In this document: positions 17,782 through 29,077 of the stretch, in pieces
How positions within the stretch are numbered: the first letter of the stretch is position 1
How the letters are laid out: each line of letters opens with the position of its first letter
Source of the DNA: Hyphomicrobiales bacterium
GTDB taxonomy: Bacteria; Pseudomonadota; Alphaproteobacteria; Rhizobiales; Rhizobiaceae
Reading direction: 5' to 3'
NCBI GenBank assembly: GCA_900473915.1
Contig: UCNG01000020.1
Coordinates: forward strand, 160,873 to 224,872
Length of the DNA: 64,000 nucleotides
Program-made: the position numbers and the translations under genes
Notes under the pieces: model-generated
Told to the model about the DNA's origin: nothing
Database searches by the model: none
The model's input: the letters and a program-made list of their open reading frames with translations, nothing else

Positions 17782-19041
17782 ATGGCAGCGGGAAATTGGA
17801 AGCGTAGCCTGAAGATTGCTCTCGGACTGGTTGCCAGTCTTGCCATTTCTCCCGCCATCGCCGCGCCCTCGAAGGCACAGATCGAAAGCCAGTATCGCAA
17901 CTGGCTCGAAAAGGATCTCTGGCCGGAAGCGAAGGCGGCAGGTGTGTCCCGCGCCGTGTTCGATCAGGCTTTCGCGGGTGTCTCGATCAACTGGAAACTG
18001 CCCGATCTCGTCATTCCCGGCGAAAAGCCTTCGACGCCGAAAGAGCAGAAACAGGCTGAATTCGGTGCACCAGGCAAGTATTTCAATGCAAAGACCATGG
18101 CGTCGGTCACGAACGGCGGGCAGGCGCGCTACGGCCAATATGCCGGGCTGTTGAAGCGCATCGAACAGAAATATGGCGTTCCGGGGCCGATCCTGCTTGC
18201 CGTATGGGGCCGGGAATCCGGCTTCGGCACGGTGAAGATTCCCTATAATGCCTATGAAGTTCTCGGCACCAAGGCCTTTATGGCGACCCGCAAGGACATG
18301 TTTCGCAAGGAGCTGATCGCCGCGCTCGAAATCGCTTCCAAGGGCTATATCGACGAAAGCGCCATGAAAAGCTCGTGGGCGGGCGCGCTCGGCCAGCCGC
18401 AATTCATGCCGACCTCCTATCTGAAACATGCCGTCGATTTCGATGGCGACGGCAAGCGCGACATCTGGAATTCGGTGCCCGACACGCTCGCCTCCATCGC
18501 CAATTATTTGAAATTGCATGGCTGGCAGAAAGGGCGCGACTGGGGCTTTGAGGTCAATGTTCCGCAAAACCTGTCCTGCTCGCTGGAGGGGCCGGATCAG
18601 GGCAAGACGATAGGCGAATGGGCGAAGCTCGGCGTCACCAGGGTGAATGGCAAGCCATTTCCGGCCAATGAAATGAAGGGCGAGGGGTTTCTGCTCATGC
18701 CTGCCGGTCGCTACGGCCCGGCCTTCGTGGTGAGCCCGAATTTCTATGTGCTCAAGGACTATAATATGAGCGATCTCTATGCGCTCTTTATCGGCCATGT
18801 CGGTGATCGCATCGCCTATGGCGCGGGCGATTTCAGCCGTGCATGGGGCGATGTCGGCTCCATGTATCGTTCCGATATTGGCGCAATGCAGAAGCGCATG
18901 CAGGCGCTGGGCTATGATGTCGGCAAGCCGGACGGGTTGCCCGGCTTCAAGACGCGCCGCTCCATCGGCCTGTGGCAGGCCAGGAACGGCATGGCTTCCA
19001 CCTGCTTCCCGCAACCGGAATTGCTGCGTCAGATTCGCTGA
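17782..19041 (+). CDS. Lytic murein transglycosylase, MltB/SLT_2 type, with peptidoglycan-binding domain
   Basis: A 419-residue exported enzyme that cleaves the glycan strand of peptidoglycan with 1,6-anhydro ring formation. A Sec signal peptide (RSLKIALGLVASLAISPAIA) is followed by the catalytic domain; the catalytic Glu is in WGRESGFGT near residue 150, and GALGQPQFMPTSY is the family's substrate-site motif. A C-terminal peptidoglycan-binding domain has MQKRMQALGYDVGKPDG. ATG 17782 has TTTGGAG upstream. The last 13 bases overlap the convergent LysR gene. Confidence 0.93.
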   Translation: MAAGNWKRSLKIALGLVASLAISPAIAAPSKAQIESQYRNWLEKDLWPEAKAAGVSRAVFDQAFAGVSINWKLPDLVIPGEKPSTPKEQKQAEFGAPGKYFNAKTMASVTNGGQARYGQYAGLLKRIEQKYGVPGPILLAVWGRESGFGTVKIPYNAYEVLGTKAFMATRKDMFRKELIAALEIASKGYIDESAMKSSWAGALGQPQFMPTSYLKHAVDFDGDGKRDIWNSVPDTLASIANYLKLHGWQKGRDWGFEVNVPQNLSCSLEGPDQGKTIGEWAKLGVTRVNGKPFPANEMKGEGFLLMPAGRYGPAFVVSPNFYVLKDYNMSDLYALFIGHVGDRIAYGAGDFSRAWGDVGSMYRSDIGAMQKRMQALGYDVGKPDGLPGFKTRRSIGLWQARNGMASTCFPQPELLRQIR

Positions 19042-19910
19042 ATGAGATCGGCAAAAGCCTGCAAGGCTTTGGTCCTGTAGCGGTCATTGTGCTGAAGCAT
19101 GAGAAACTGGCGTTGCGGGAGAGCAAAGTCGGCCTTTACCAGTGTTCCCGCCGTCAGATGCGGCGCGGCGACAAGCTCCGATATGGCGGTCACATAATCG
19201 CCGGAGCGCACCGCCGAACAGATGGCTTCGTTGGAGGGCAGTTCCAGCGCCACATGCAGCCGCGCCGGATTGTAGCCGGAAGCGCGCATGGCGTCCTCGA
19301 AAACGCTGCGCGTTCCAGAACCCTGCTCGCGCAAAATCCATCTTCCTTCAAAAAGCCTGTCCCAGTTCAGCTTCCCACCGCCTGCCCAGTCATGGTCGGG
19401 ACGCGCCACCAGAATAAGCTGATCGCTCGCAACCTTGGTGATCGATAGCGACGGTGCCTGCACCGCTCCTTCCACGAGGCCGATATCGGCAACGCCTTCC
19501 TCTGTCGCCTGGGTCACGCTTTCCGTGTTTCCGAGCGTCAGCCGCACATCGATCAGCGGATAGGCAGCGTGAAATCGCGCCAGAAAGGGCGGCAGCCAGT
19601 AGCTTGCAATGGTCTGGCTGGCATGGATGGCGAGAATGCCGCGCTTGCCGCCGCCAAGTTCCGACAGCATACGCTCGGCGGAACGCGCGCGGGCAAGCGT
19701 GGCCCGCGCCTCATCCAGAAACATGCGTCCATCGCCGGTCAGCTCGATCCGCCGTCCGATGCGGTTGAAGAGGGTCGCGCCGTAGCGGTCTTCCATCGTG
19801 CGGATGGCCGAACTGACCGCCGAAGGGGTCAGATGCAGGGCTTCCGAGGCTCGGGTGAGGTGCTCACGCTCGGCAACTTCTATGAAAATTCGCAGTTGTT
19901 CCAGTGTCAT
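19029..19910 (-). CDS. LysR-family transcriptional regulator
   Basis: A 293-residue regulator with an N-terminal winged helix-turn-helix (LTRASEALHLTPSAVSSAIR) and an effector-binding domain. It is transcribed away from the yeiH-type exporter gene, the classical arrangement for a LysR protein controlling its neighbour; YeiE-YeiH in enterics is similar. I chose ATG 19910 (MTLEQLRIF) by family resemblance; an ATG at 19922 adds four residues. The effector is unknown, with sulfur compounds a guess from the neighbour. Confidence 0.88.
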   Translation of the reverse strand: MTLEQLRIFIEVAEREHLTRASEALHLTPSAVSSAIRTMEDRYGATLFNRIGRRIELTGDGRMFLDEARATLARARSAERMLSELGGGKRGILAIHASQTIASYWLPPFLARFHAAYPLIDVRLTLGNTESVTQATEEGVADIGLVEGAVQAPSLSITKVASDQLILVARPDHDWAGGGKLNWDRLFEGRWILREQGSGTRSVFEDAMRASGYNPARLHVALELPSNEAICSAVRSGDYVTAISELVAAPHLTAGTLVKADFALPQRQFLMLQHNDRYRTKALQAFADLIQRI

Positions 19911-20008
19911 AGCTACAATCATTCGATTTTATCGAATGAAATATGCCATATAATGAAATGGAATGAACAGCAGAAATCAGGCATCTGATCGGAAAATATT
20001 TCTCATAG

Positions 20009-20055
20009 GAGCATTTCCAGCAAAAGTGCGAAGCGGTTTTGCGTAGGACAATGCG
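20009..20055. repeat. Dispersed palindromic repeat, copy 3, at the yeiH start
   Basis: GAGCATTTCCAGCAAAAGTG followed by CGAAGCGGTTTTGCGTAGGA is the same variant as copy 2. It lies in the divergent promoter region between the LysR gene and the exporter and runs into the translation start, so the repeat's AGGA may serve as the ribosome-binding site. Confidence 0.72.
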
Positions 20056-20056
20056 A

Positions 20057-21097
20057 ATGAAAACCATCAGAATTGAAATGCCAAAAATGACATACTCCAA
20101 AATCCAGAACATCCTCCCCGGACTTGGCTTGAGCATTGCCGTCACCGCCGCGGCGCTGGCGCTGGAAAAAATCGAGGAGCATTATGCGGGGCGGGCGTGG
20201 CTGGAAGCTCTTGTTATCGCCATTCTTTTGGGAACGGCGGTGCGAAGCCTGGCGCGCCCCGGCCCGCGCTTCAGCAAGGGCATCAATTTCTCGGCCAAGC
20301 TGCTTCTGGAAATCGCCGTCGTGCTGCTCGGAGCCTCGATCAGCGCCAGCGCGGTCATCGAGGCTGGTTCCGGCCTCATTTTCGGCATTGCGGCGGTGGT
20401 CGCCGTGGCAATCACCTTGAGCTACGGCATCGGGCGTCTGCTGAAGCTGCCCCATCGCATGGCGGCGCTGGTTGCGTGCGGCAATTCCATCTGCGGTAAC
20501 TCGGCTATCGCCGCCACAGCTCCGGTCATTGGCGCGGGCAGCGAGGATGTGGCGGCTTCCATCGCCTTCACCGCGATTCTTGGTGTTGTCGTTGTGCTGC
20601 TCCTGCCGCTGCTGGTGCCGCTTTTGGGCCTGTCACACACGCAATATGGCGTTCTGGCGGGGCTGACCGTCTATGCCGTCCCGCAGGTTCTGGCGGCTAC
20701 CGCGCCGGTCGCAACGGTCAGCGTGCAATTGGGTACGCTGGTGAAGCTCGTGCGCGTGCTCATGCTGGGGCCTGTCATTCTTGTTCTCGCGCTTCTTGCC
20801 GGAAACAAGGATGCGAACGCCAAGCCCGGCTTCTTCCAGCTTGTGCCATGGTTCATCATCGGCTTTCTGGGCATGATGGCGCTGCATTCACTGCATCTGA
20901 TACCCGAAGCGCTGTTGCCCGGCATTCAATATGCCTCGACCATCCTCACTATCATTTCGATGGCGGCTCTCGGCCTTGGCGTCGATGTGCGCTCCGTGGC
21001 CGCAGCCGGTGGCCGCGTGACATTGACCGCCATTCTCTCCCTGCTTGCGCTTGGCTTCATCAGTCTCGGGCTTATCCATATGCTGGGCATCGCCTGA
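20057..21097 (+). CDS. yeiH: YeiH family putative sulfate exporter (UPF0324)
   Basis: A 346-residue polytopic membrane protein with about ten hydrophobic segments and the family motifs CGNSICGNSAIAATAPVIGA near residue 150 and GLTVYAVPQVLAA. Members are annotated as sulfate exporters and linked to taurine or sulfite metabolism, but few are characterised. ATG 20057 follows AGGA by 8 bases; ATG 20051 and a TTG at 20039 are alternatives. The LysR gene is divergent and may regulate it. Confidence 0.85.
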   Translation: MKTIRIEMPKMTYSKIQNILPGLGLSIAVTAAALALEKIEEHYAGRAWLEALVIAILLGTAVRSLARPGPRFSKGINFSAKLLLEIAVVLLGASISASAVIEAGSGLIFGIAAVVAVAITLSYGIGRLLKLPHRMAALVACGNSICGNSAIAATAPVIGAGSEDVAASIAFTAILGVVVVLLLPLLVPLLGLSHTQYGVLAGLTVYAVPQVLAATAPVATVSVQLGTLVKLVRVLMLGPVILVLALLAGNKDANAKPGFFQLVPWFIIGFLGMMALHSLHLIPEALLPGIQYASTILTIISMAALGLGVDVRSVAAAGGRVTLTAILSLLALGFISLGLIHMLGIA

Positions 21098-21183
21098 TGG
21101 CATAAATCGACACCGCAATAATTGCGATTGTTGCGGGCTTGAGAACATGGTGCGATGCGGCAACCAACAAGTGAGAGGTTGCC

Positions 21184-21699
21184 ATGGCCCTGTTGCCGCT
21201 TACCATGATCCCCGACCCGCTTCTGCGAAAGACGTCCCTGCCTGTCGAAGCCATTGATGACGGCATCCGTCAGCTTGCACGGGACATGCTCGAAACGATG
21301 TATGAGGTATCCGGCGCGGGCCTCGCCGCCGTGCAGGTTGGAAGGCTCCTGCGCCTGACTACGGTCGATGTGGAATATCGCAATGGCGAGCGTAACCCCA
21401 TCATAGCCATCAACCCTGAAATCATCGCCGCGTCAGAGGAAAAAAGCAGCTACGATGAGGGCTGCCTGTCTGTCGGGGCTTCCTACCGCGGCTCGGTTTC
21501 ACGCCCTGCGCGGATCACTGTTTCCTATACGGACCTGGAGGGCGAAAGGCGCATACTTGATGCCGAGGGGCTTCTGGCCACCTGTTTCCAGCATGAAATC
21601 GACCATATGAACGGCGTGCTCTTTCTCGATCATCTGACAGCGGAAAAGCGCGAGGAAATACTGGAGAAAGTGGGGACGCAGGTCATGCCAGATGCCTGA
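21184..21699 (+). CDS. Peptide deformylase-like protein (divergent paralogue)
   Basis: A 171-residue protein of the polypeptide deformylase family. The three motifs are GAGLAAVQVG (usually GxGLAAxQ with Pro after Ala), DEGCLS (Cys metal ligand) and QHEIDH (catalytic Glu and two His ligands). The metal-binding residues are all present, so activity is plausible. Motif 1 has Val for the usual Pro, and the residues after EGCLS depart from the usual Ile/Val-Pro. It is not beside fmt, so it is probably a second deformylase rather than the main one. Confidence 0.85.
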   Translation: MALLPLTMIPDPLLRKTSLPVEAIDDGIRQLARDMLETMYEVSGAGLAAVQVGRLLRLTTVDVEYRNGERNPIIAINPEIIAASEEKSSYDEGCLSVGASYRGSVSRPARITVSYTDLEGERRILDAEGLLATCFQHEIDHMNGVLFLDHLTAEKREEILEKVGTQVMPDA

Positions 21700-21753
21700 A
21701 GAATCACGGAGGATGAAACCCCGTTTCGGGCATCCGTGACCAATGGCAAAAGA

Positions 21754-21779
21754 AAAAGCCCGCCGAAAAGCGGGCTTTT
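21754..21779. terminator. Bidirectional terminator between deformylase paralogue and rpsA
   Basis: AAAAGCCCGC (21754-21763) and GCGGGCTTTT (21770-21779) form a perfect 10-bp stem with a six-base loop and T tracts on both strands. It serves the convergent deformylase (+) and rpsA (-) transcripts. Confidence 0.9.
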
Positions 21780-21805
21780 CCATGTTCGGTCGAAACCGGA
21801 AAAGA

Positions 21806-23506
21806 TTAGTTCTTTTCCTGCTTCTTCAGCGCGGCGCCGAGGATGTCGCCGAGCGAAGCGCCGGAGTCGGACGAACCGTACTGAGCGACAGCTTCCTTTT
21901 CTTCAGCGATTTCAAGCGCCTTGATCGAGACCTGCAGCTTGCGGGTCTTCTTGTCGAAGGCGATGACGCGGGCGTCGACCTTCTGACCGACCGTGAAGCG
22001 TTCCGGACGCTGTTCGTCGCGGTCACGCGACAGATCCGAACGCTTGATGAAGCTTTCCAGATCGTGGTCGACGAGACGGACTTCGAGGCCACCGTCGGTA
22101 ACGGCAGTCACTTCGCAGGTCACAACGGCGTTCTTGCGCAGTTCGCCGGAAGCTGCTGCTTCGCCGACCTTGTCGCCGGAAAGCTGCTTGATGCCGAGCG
22201 AGATGCGTTCCTTCTCGACGTCAACGTCGAGAACGACAGCCTTGACGACTTCACCCTTGTTGTACTCTTCGATGACCTGTTCGCCCGGACGATTCCAGTC
22301 GAGGTCGGAGAGGTGAACCATGCCGTCAACGTCGCCGTCGAGGCCGATGAACAGGCCGAATTCGGTCTTGTTCTTGACTTCGCCTTCAACAACGGTGCCG
22401 ACAGGGTACTTCTGGGCAAAGGTCGTCCACGGATTGTCGAGGGTCTGCTTGAGGCCGAGCGAGATACGGCGCTTGACCGGATCAACTTCGAGCACAACGA
22501 CTTCGACTTCCTGCGTGGTGGAAAGAATCTTGCCCGGATGGACATTCTTCTTGGTCCACGACATTTCGGAAACGTGGATGAGGCCTTCGATGCCCGGCTC
22601 GATTTCGACGAACGCACCGTAGTCGGTGATGTTCGTGACGGTGCCGGTGATCTTTTTGCCGATCGGGTACTTCGCGCCGATGCCATCCCAAGGATCGTTC
22701 TCGAGCTGCTTCATGCCGAGCGAGATACGATGGGTTTCCTGGTTGATGCGGATGATCTGCACCTTGACCGTCTGGCCGATGGTGAGGATTTCCGACGGAT
22801 GGTTGACGCGGCGCCATGCCATGTCGGTCACGTGCAGCAGACCGTCGATGCCGCCGAGGTCGACGAACGCACCGTAATCGGTGATGTTCTTGACGACGCC
22901 TTCAACGACCTGACCTTCTTCGAGGTTCTGGACGATTTCCGAACGCTGTTCCGCACGGCTTTCTTCAAGAACGGTACGGCGCGAGACAACGATGTTGCCG
23001 CGGCGCTTGTCCATCTTGAGGATTTCGAACGGCTGCGGGACGTGCATGAGCGGGGTGACGTCGCGGATCGGACGGATGTCGACCTGCGAACGCGGCAGGA
23101 AGGCAACAGCGCCGTCGAGGTCGACGGTGAAACCACCCTTGACCTGATTGAAGATGACGCCGTCGACGCGCTCGCCATTGGCGAACTTCTGCTCGAGCTT
23201 GACCCAGCTTTCTTCACGGCGTGCTTTTTCGCGCGACAGGACAGCTTCGCCCAGAGCGTTTTCGATGCGCTCGACGTAAACTTCCACTTCGTCGCCCGGC
23301 TTCAGCGTGCCGTCCTTGCCCTTGGCGCCGAATTCCTTCAGCGGCACGCGGCCCTCGACCTTCAGACCGGCGTCGATGATCGCCATGTCCTTTTCAATGG
23401 CTACGATGCGGCCCTTGACGACATAACCTTCAGCAAGGTCGTTCGTGGCAAAGGATTCCGCCAGCAGCGATTCGAAATCTGCGAGGGATGGATTGAAATC
23501 TGACAT
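21806..23506 (-). CDS. rpsA: 30S ribosomal protein S1
   Basis: A 566-residue ribosomal protein that binds mRNA at initiation. Six S1 RNA-binding repeats can be followed, for example GYVVKGRIVAIEKDMAIID, VVEGVVKNITDYGAFVDLGG and ITGTVTNITDYGAFVEIEPG. The ATG at 23506 has AGGAG six bases upstream and begins MSDFNPS, typical for alphaproteobacteria; the frame extends to 23536 without a better start. It follows cmk on the same strand, the usual cmk-rpsA order. Confidence 0.97.
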   Translation of the reverse strand: MSDFNPSLADFESLLAESFATNDLAEGYVVKGRIVAIEKDMAIIDAGLKVEGRVPLKEFGAKGKDGTLKPGDEVEVYVERIENALGEAVLSREKARREESWVKLEQKFANGERVDGVIFNQVKGGFTVDLDGAVAFLPRSQVDIRPIRDVTPLMHVPQPFEILKMDKRRGNIVVSRRTVLEESRAEQRSEIVQNLEEGQVVEGVVKNITDYGAFVDLGGIDGLLHVTDMAWRRVNHPSEILTIGQTVKVQIIRINQETHRISLGMKQLENDPWDGIGAKYPIGKKITGTVTNITDYGAFVEIEPGIEGLIHVSEMSWTKKNVHPGKILSTTQEVEVVVLEVDPVKRRISLGLKQTLDNPWTTFAQKYPVGTVVEGEVKNKTEFGLFIGLDGDVDGMVHLSDLDWNRPGEQVIEEYNKGEVVKAVVLDVDVEKERISLGIKQLSGDKVGEAAASGELRKNAVVTCEVTAVTDGGLEVRLVDHDLESFIKRSDLSRDRDEQRPERFTVGQKVDARVIAFDKKTRKLQVSIKALEIAEEKEAVAQYGSSDSGASLGDILGAALKKQEKN

Positions 23507-23721
23507 GAATACTCCTGGTGCATCCGGAAAATTCATCGGATGCAGCGCCGGGGGTTAGTGTTGCGTTATGCCAGACCTCGGCCCCGTCTTTGCAGACAAC
23601 CGGCGCGTGGAACGCGAAGTCAGGCTTTTCAGTATGAGTGCAGCCTATATAGGTCCGAACTCAGGATAATCCAGCTTTTCAGGGCACAAAGATATCCGAA
23701 AGGCTTGAAAACCTGCCGGAT

Positions 23722-25916
<2,195 letters not shown>

Positions 25917-26044
25917 CGCGCTTAAGACTTGCCCCTTGCCATATGGTTCAGTGAGCAGCATGGTGATGGGCTGTATGCTTCGAGGCAGGCATCCCGGCGC
26001 GATATTTTGAATTTGTGTCCCCGTGCAAATTAACGAGGCTAGAC

Positions 26045-26434
26045 GTGGCAAAAGCTGAACTTGGTACCAAGCGTATCGACCCGGAAACGGGCAAGAAATT
26101 TTACGATCTCAATCGTGATCCGATCGTTTCGCCTTACACCGGCATTTCCTATCCGCGTTCCTATTTCGATTCCACGCTTGAAAGCCGTGTCGTTGAAGAG
26201 GAAACCGAAGAGGAAGAACTGGATACGGCACTGGAAAAGCCGGATTTCGTCTCGCTCGAGGATGCTGACGACGAAACCAAGGGCGGCGGCGACGATCTGC
26301 CGGATATCGACGACGACGATGTCGATCTGGGCGATGACGATGACGACACCTTCCTCGAAGAAGAGGAAGACGAGGACGACGATATGTCGGGCATTCTCGG
26401 CGGTGGCGTCGGCGGCGACGACGAAGAAGGCTGA
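26045..26434 (+). CDS. TIGR02300 family protein, acidic, degenerate zinc ribbon
   Basis: A 129-residue conserved alphaproteobacterial protein of unknown function. The N-terminus MAKAELGTKRIDPETGKKF then YDLNRDPIVSPYTG aligns with a family in which many members have a zinc ribbon of the form CPxCG...CPxCG; here the cysteines are Asp/Glu/Ser/Tyr, so zinc binding is lost. The C-terminal half is almost all Asp and Glu. The GTG start at 26045 has GAGG seven bases upstream; the open frame starts at 26015 without a site. Confidence 0.85.
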   Translation: MAKAELGTKRIDPETGKKFYDLNRDPIVSPYTGISYPRSYFDSTLESRVVEEETEEEELDTALEKPDFVSLEDADDETKGGGDDLPDIDDDDVDLGDDDDDTFLEEEEDEDDDMSGILGGGVGGDDEEG

Positions 26435-26466
26435 TCCATTCAGCCGCTCCGGATATGATGCTTTTG

Positions 26467-26493
26467 CGAGGCGGCCTTCGGGTCGCCTCGTTT
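26467..26493 (+). terminator. Intrinsic terminator with UUCG tetraloop
   Basis: CGAGGCGGCC (26467-26476) and GGTCGCCTCG (26481-26490) pair over 10 positions with one G-T wobble around a TTCG loop, followed by TTTCGTTT. It ends the TIGR02300 gene 33 bases after its stop. Confidence 0.85.
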
Positions 26494-26657
26494 CGTTTGG
26501 GCGCGTCTCGCATGGAAGACTGACGCGATCTGTGAATTATTTTTGGCAGATGTGAAAAGAGTTGCGATTTAGCTCTTGATCTTCTCGCGAACGCCATTTA
26601 ATAAGCCGCCACACCGGGCAGCAAGTCCTGCCTGGCCCACCTCGAAAGAGGTCTGAT

Positions 26658-26733
26658 GGGGCCATAGCTCAGCTGGGAGAGCGCCTGCATGGCATGCAGG
26701 AGGTCAGCGGTTCGATCCCGCTTGGCTCCACCA
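26658..26733 (+). tRNA. tRNA-Ala (GGC)
   Basis: A full cloverleaf is visible: acceptor GGGGCCA/TGGCTCC, D-arm AGCTCAGCTGGGAGAGC, anticodon stem CCTGC/GCAGG with loop ATGGCAT (anticodon GGC), T-arm with GGTTCGATCC, and encoded CCA at 26731-26733. It decodes GCC and GCU. No direct repeat of its 3' end was noticed downstream. Confidence 0.97.
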
Positions 26734-26919
26734 AATCCTTCCTGAAATTCCAGAAGACATACCCCTATCCATCGACGCGATATCTGTCCTCGGACAGACG
26801 TGTTCGTGCGTCAAAATGATCTCGGTGACATTTAACCGGGTTTTTCGGGCATATGCGCTCGACAAATCCCAAAAAGTTGGTAAGTGAATTTCCAAAGTAT
26901 TTCAGCATGGCTATTTCGA

Positions 26920-28050
26920 ATGAGCAGGCTTCCTGATTTCGATGGGCTGCGGTTTTTATTGTGTATCGGAATCGCCGTCTTTCATTTTTCTTTCCGCGTT
27001 CCGGTGAAGAATGAAGTGTTGACTGAATTTATATTAGCTTTTTCTTATTTTACCGATATCTTCTTTATCGTTTCCGGGCTTTTTCTGGCAAGACGGCGAA
27101 ATTATCTCTGGAGCTGGCCCCGATATGTTGCCTTTGTCGGAAAGCGGCTGGCGCGGATTTATCCGCTGCATGTGGCTGCTTTCTCGTGTTTCGCGCTGCT
27201 GTCCGCCCTCACGGCAGCGGGAATCCTGCATCCTCTGGGCAATCCCAGTACGAGCTGGCTCGATGGGGTGACCCAGCTCCTGCTGATCCACAATTGGGGA
27301 TTGGGCAGCACGTCCTCCTATAATTATGTGAGCTGGTCCCTGAGCGCACTTTTCGCCATGTATCTGGCGTTTCCCCTGTTCGACATGCTGACTCGCCGTT
27401 TCGGAAGCTGGGTTCTGGTCGGCGTCATCGTTGCGGCAATCGGCGGTGAATACTTGGCGCAGAAACTTGGCGTATTGTCGCTCACCCGCATACAAATATC
27501 CAATGTGGGCGTGTTCCGCACCTTGCCTTCCTTCCTCTTCGGGATGTGGCTTGCAAGGCGGGTGCATCCGCCCATGCCCGGCGCAGTCGTCAAAGGCCTG
27601 CTTGCCGTCTGCCTCGCCGTCTTTCTGTTCTGCCACCCGGAAAACGGACCGGGGGAACCCCATACGCTGGAAGGCCCGTTACGGCTGGCATTCGTCTATA
27701 CGGGCGTTTATGCACTCTATCTCGCATCCAGTCAGGGCATCTATACGCCGCTGCAATGGAGCGTGCTGGCAAAATTCTCCCGTTACAGCTTCGGCATCTT
27801 CATTCTGCATCCGCTGGTGGGGATGTTGTTTTTCCGGATAGCTCCCGAGCGTTGGAGCGAGACGACGGCGGGCGCGGTTCTGGTCATTTGTGGGGCTGCT
27901 GTTGCCAGCGTATTGATTGCGGCCGCCGCCTATCACCTGTTCGAGAATCCGCTTCACCGCTGGCTGGTGAAAAGAATTGACACCTGGCTCGGCAGATACG
28001 AGCGCGGCTCTGCCGAAACCACGCAGGGCTGCCTGCCTGTCGTTCGATAG
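26920..28050 (+). CDS. Acyltransferase 3 family membrane protein
   Basis: A 376-residue polytopic protein of the acyltransferase-3 (OafA/YrhL) family that transfers acetyl or similar groups to surface glycans or lipids. The conserved DGLRFL, an early His in AVFHFSFR, DIFFIVSGLFLARR and RLARIYPLH are seen. About ten membrane helices are predicted by eye. The start is uncertain: ATG 26920 fits family N-termini but lacks a ribosome-binding site, and a GTG at 26884 adds 12 residues. The first 150 bases are AT-richer than the surroundings. No linked glycan locus shows its substrate. Confidence 0.8.
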   Translation: MSRLPDFDGLRFLLCIGIAVFHFSFRVPVKNEVLTEFILAFSYFTDIFFIVSGLFLARRRNYLWSWPRYVAFVGKRLARIYPLHVAAFSCFALLSALTAAGILHPLGNPSTSWLDGVTQLLLIHNWGLGSTSSYNYVSWSLSALFAMYLAFPLFDMLTRRFGSWVLVGVIVAAIGGEYLAQKLGVLSLTRIQISNVGVFRTLPSFLFGMWLARRVHPPMPGAVVKGLLAVCLAVFLFCHPENGPGEPHTLEGPLRLAFVYTGVYALYLASSQGIYTPLQWSVLAKFSRYSFGIFILHPLVGMLFFRIAPERWSETTAGAVLVICGAAVASVLIAAAAYHLFENPLHRWLVKRIDTWLGRYERGSAETTQGCLPVVR

Positions 28051-28059
28051 ACAGCCCTG
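28024..28059. terminator. Possible hairpin between acyltransferase and ribN ends
   Basis: CAGGGCTG at 28024-28031 and CAGCCCTG at 28052-28059 can pair across the acyltransferase stop, between two convergent genes. There is no T tract, so termination is doubtful. Confidence 0.3.
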
Positions 28060-28068
28060 CAGGGTCGG

Positions 28069-28980
28069 TCAGGCGGTGCGCGTCGTGCCGCTATCCTGCC
28101 GCATCAGATAGAGCGATGCACCGACGATGAGGGCCGCTCCCGGCCAGAAGTTGATGCCGGGCGTGGCGGCAAACACGATCCAGCCGAAAACAACATTGAT
28201 CGGCAGTCGCAGATCGTCGAACGGCTGCAGATAAACCGCATCCGCGATCGAATAGGCGGCAATCTGGAAATATTGCGCCAGGGCAGTGAAAGCGCCGATG
28301 ACGATCAATATGGACCAGATCTCGACGCCGGGTGCGGTGATTGCCGACATGCTGAGGCCCGATGCCAGCCAGAGCGCCGCATTGATGGGGGTGAGCAGCA
28401 CCAGCATATAGGCCGAAATGCTGGCGGGCTTTTCAAAACGGGTCAGATATTTGGTCATCACCGAATAGCCGGCCCAGAGCGCTGCGGCGAGGATCGGCAG
28501 CAGCGAGTAGACCGTATAGGAATCCGACCACGGCGCGATGATGATCAGCGCGCCGACAAATCCGGCGAAGGTGGTGAGCAGGCGCGCCGGTGTCACCTTT
28601 TCCCGCAGAAACAGCCGCGCGCACAGAATGACGAAGAAGGGTGATGTCATGGATAGCGCAACCACCTGCCAGATCGGCACGTGGGCCAGCGCGTAAATCC
28701 ATACCTGCACGCCAGCGGCGGCCAGTGCGACACGCACGACGTGGAAGCCGAGGCGGCTGGTGCGCAAGGCCCTTGCGCCATCGCGAATGAGCAGGGGCAA
28801 TGTCAGCACCAGGGCGATCACATATTGCCAGAAGGCAATGATGACCGATGGAATGCCGGTGCGCGTTCCAGCCCATTGGGTGGCGACATTGACTGCGGCA
28901 TAGGCCGAACAGGCCGCGACCATCAGCGCCGCGCCGCGCACGGTGGGTTTCAAAGTTGGGGCAGAGGCAAGTTGGCTCAA
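28069..28980 (-). CDS. ribN: Riboflavin transporter RibN (EamA/DMT family)
   Basis: A 303-residue protein with ten predicted membrane helices in two EamA repeats. The family alone would not give a substrate, but an FMN riboswitch lies directly upstream in the same orientation. This combination matches RibN, a riboflavin importer described in Rhizobiales and Vibrio. The only sensible start is TTG at 28980, preceded by GGGAAG with good spacing. Riboflavin uptake would add to de novo synthesis when FMN is low. Confidence 0.88.
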   Translation of the reverse strand: MSQLASAPTLKPTVRGAALMVAACSAYAAVNVATQWAGTRTGIPSVIIAFWQYVIALVLTLPLLIRDGARALRTSRLGFHVVRVALAAAGVQVWIYALAHVPIWQVVALSMTSPFFVILCARLFLREKVTPARLLTTFAGFVGALIIIAPWSDSYTVYSLLPILAAALWAGYSVMTKYLTRFEKPASISAYMLVLLTPINAALWLASGLSMSAITAPGVEIWSILIVIGAFTALAQYFQIAAYSIADAVYLQPFDDLRLPINVVFGWIVFAATPGINFWPGAALIVGASLYLMRQDSGTTRTA

Positions 28981-29077
28981 CGGTTTCTTCCCTTTTTCAA
29001 GCCTGCTACCTCAGGGTACGGGAAGAAAAACTGCAGGACGAAGACGGCAAGCCGTCCAGCCAGGCATGATTCCAACC

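Noticed and set aside
21743-23503. 586-residue open frame on the plus strand
   Set aside because: It is antisense to rpsA, is rich in Asp, Phe and Arg, and arises from the codon bias of rpsA.
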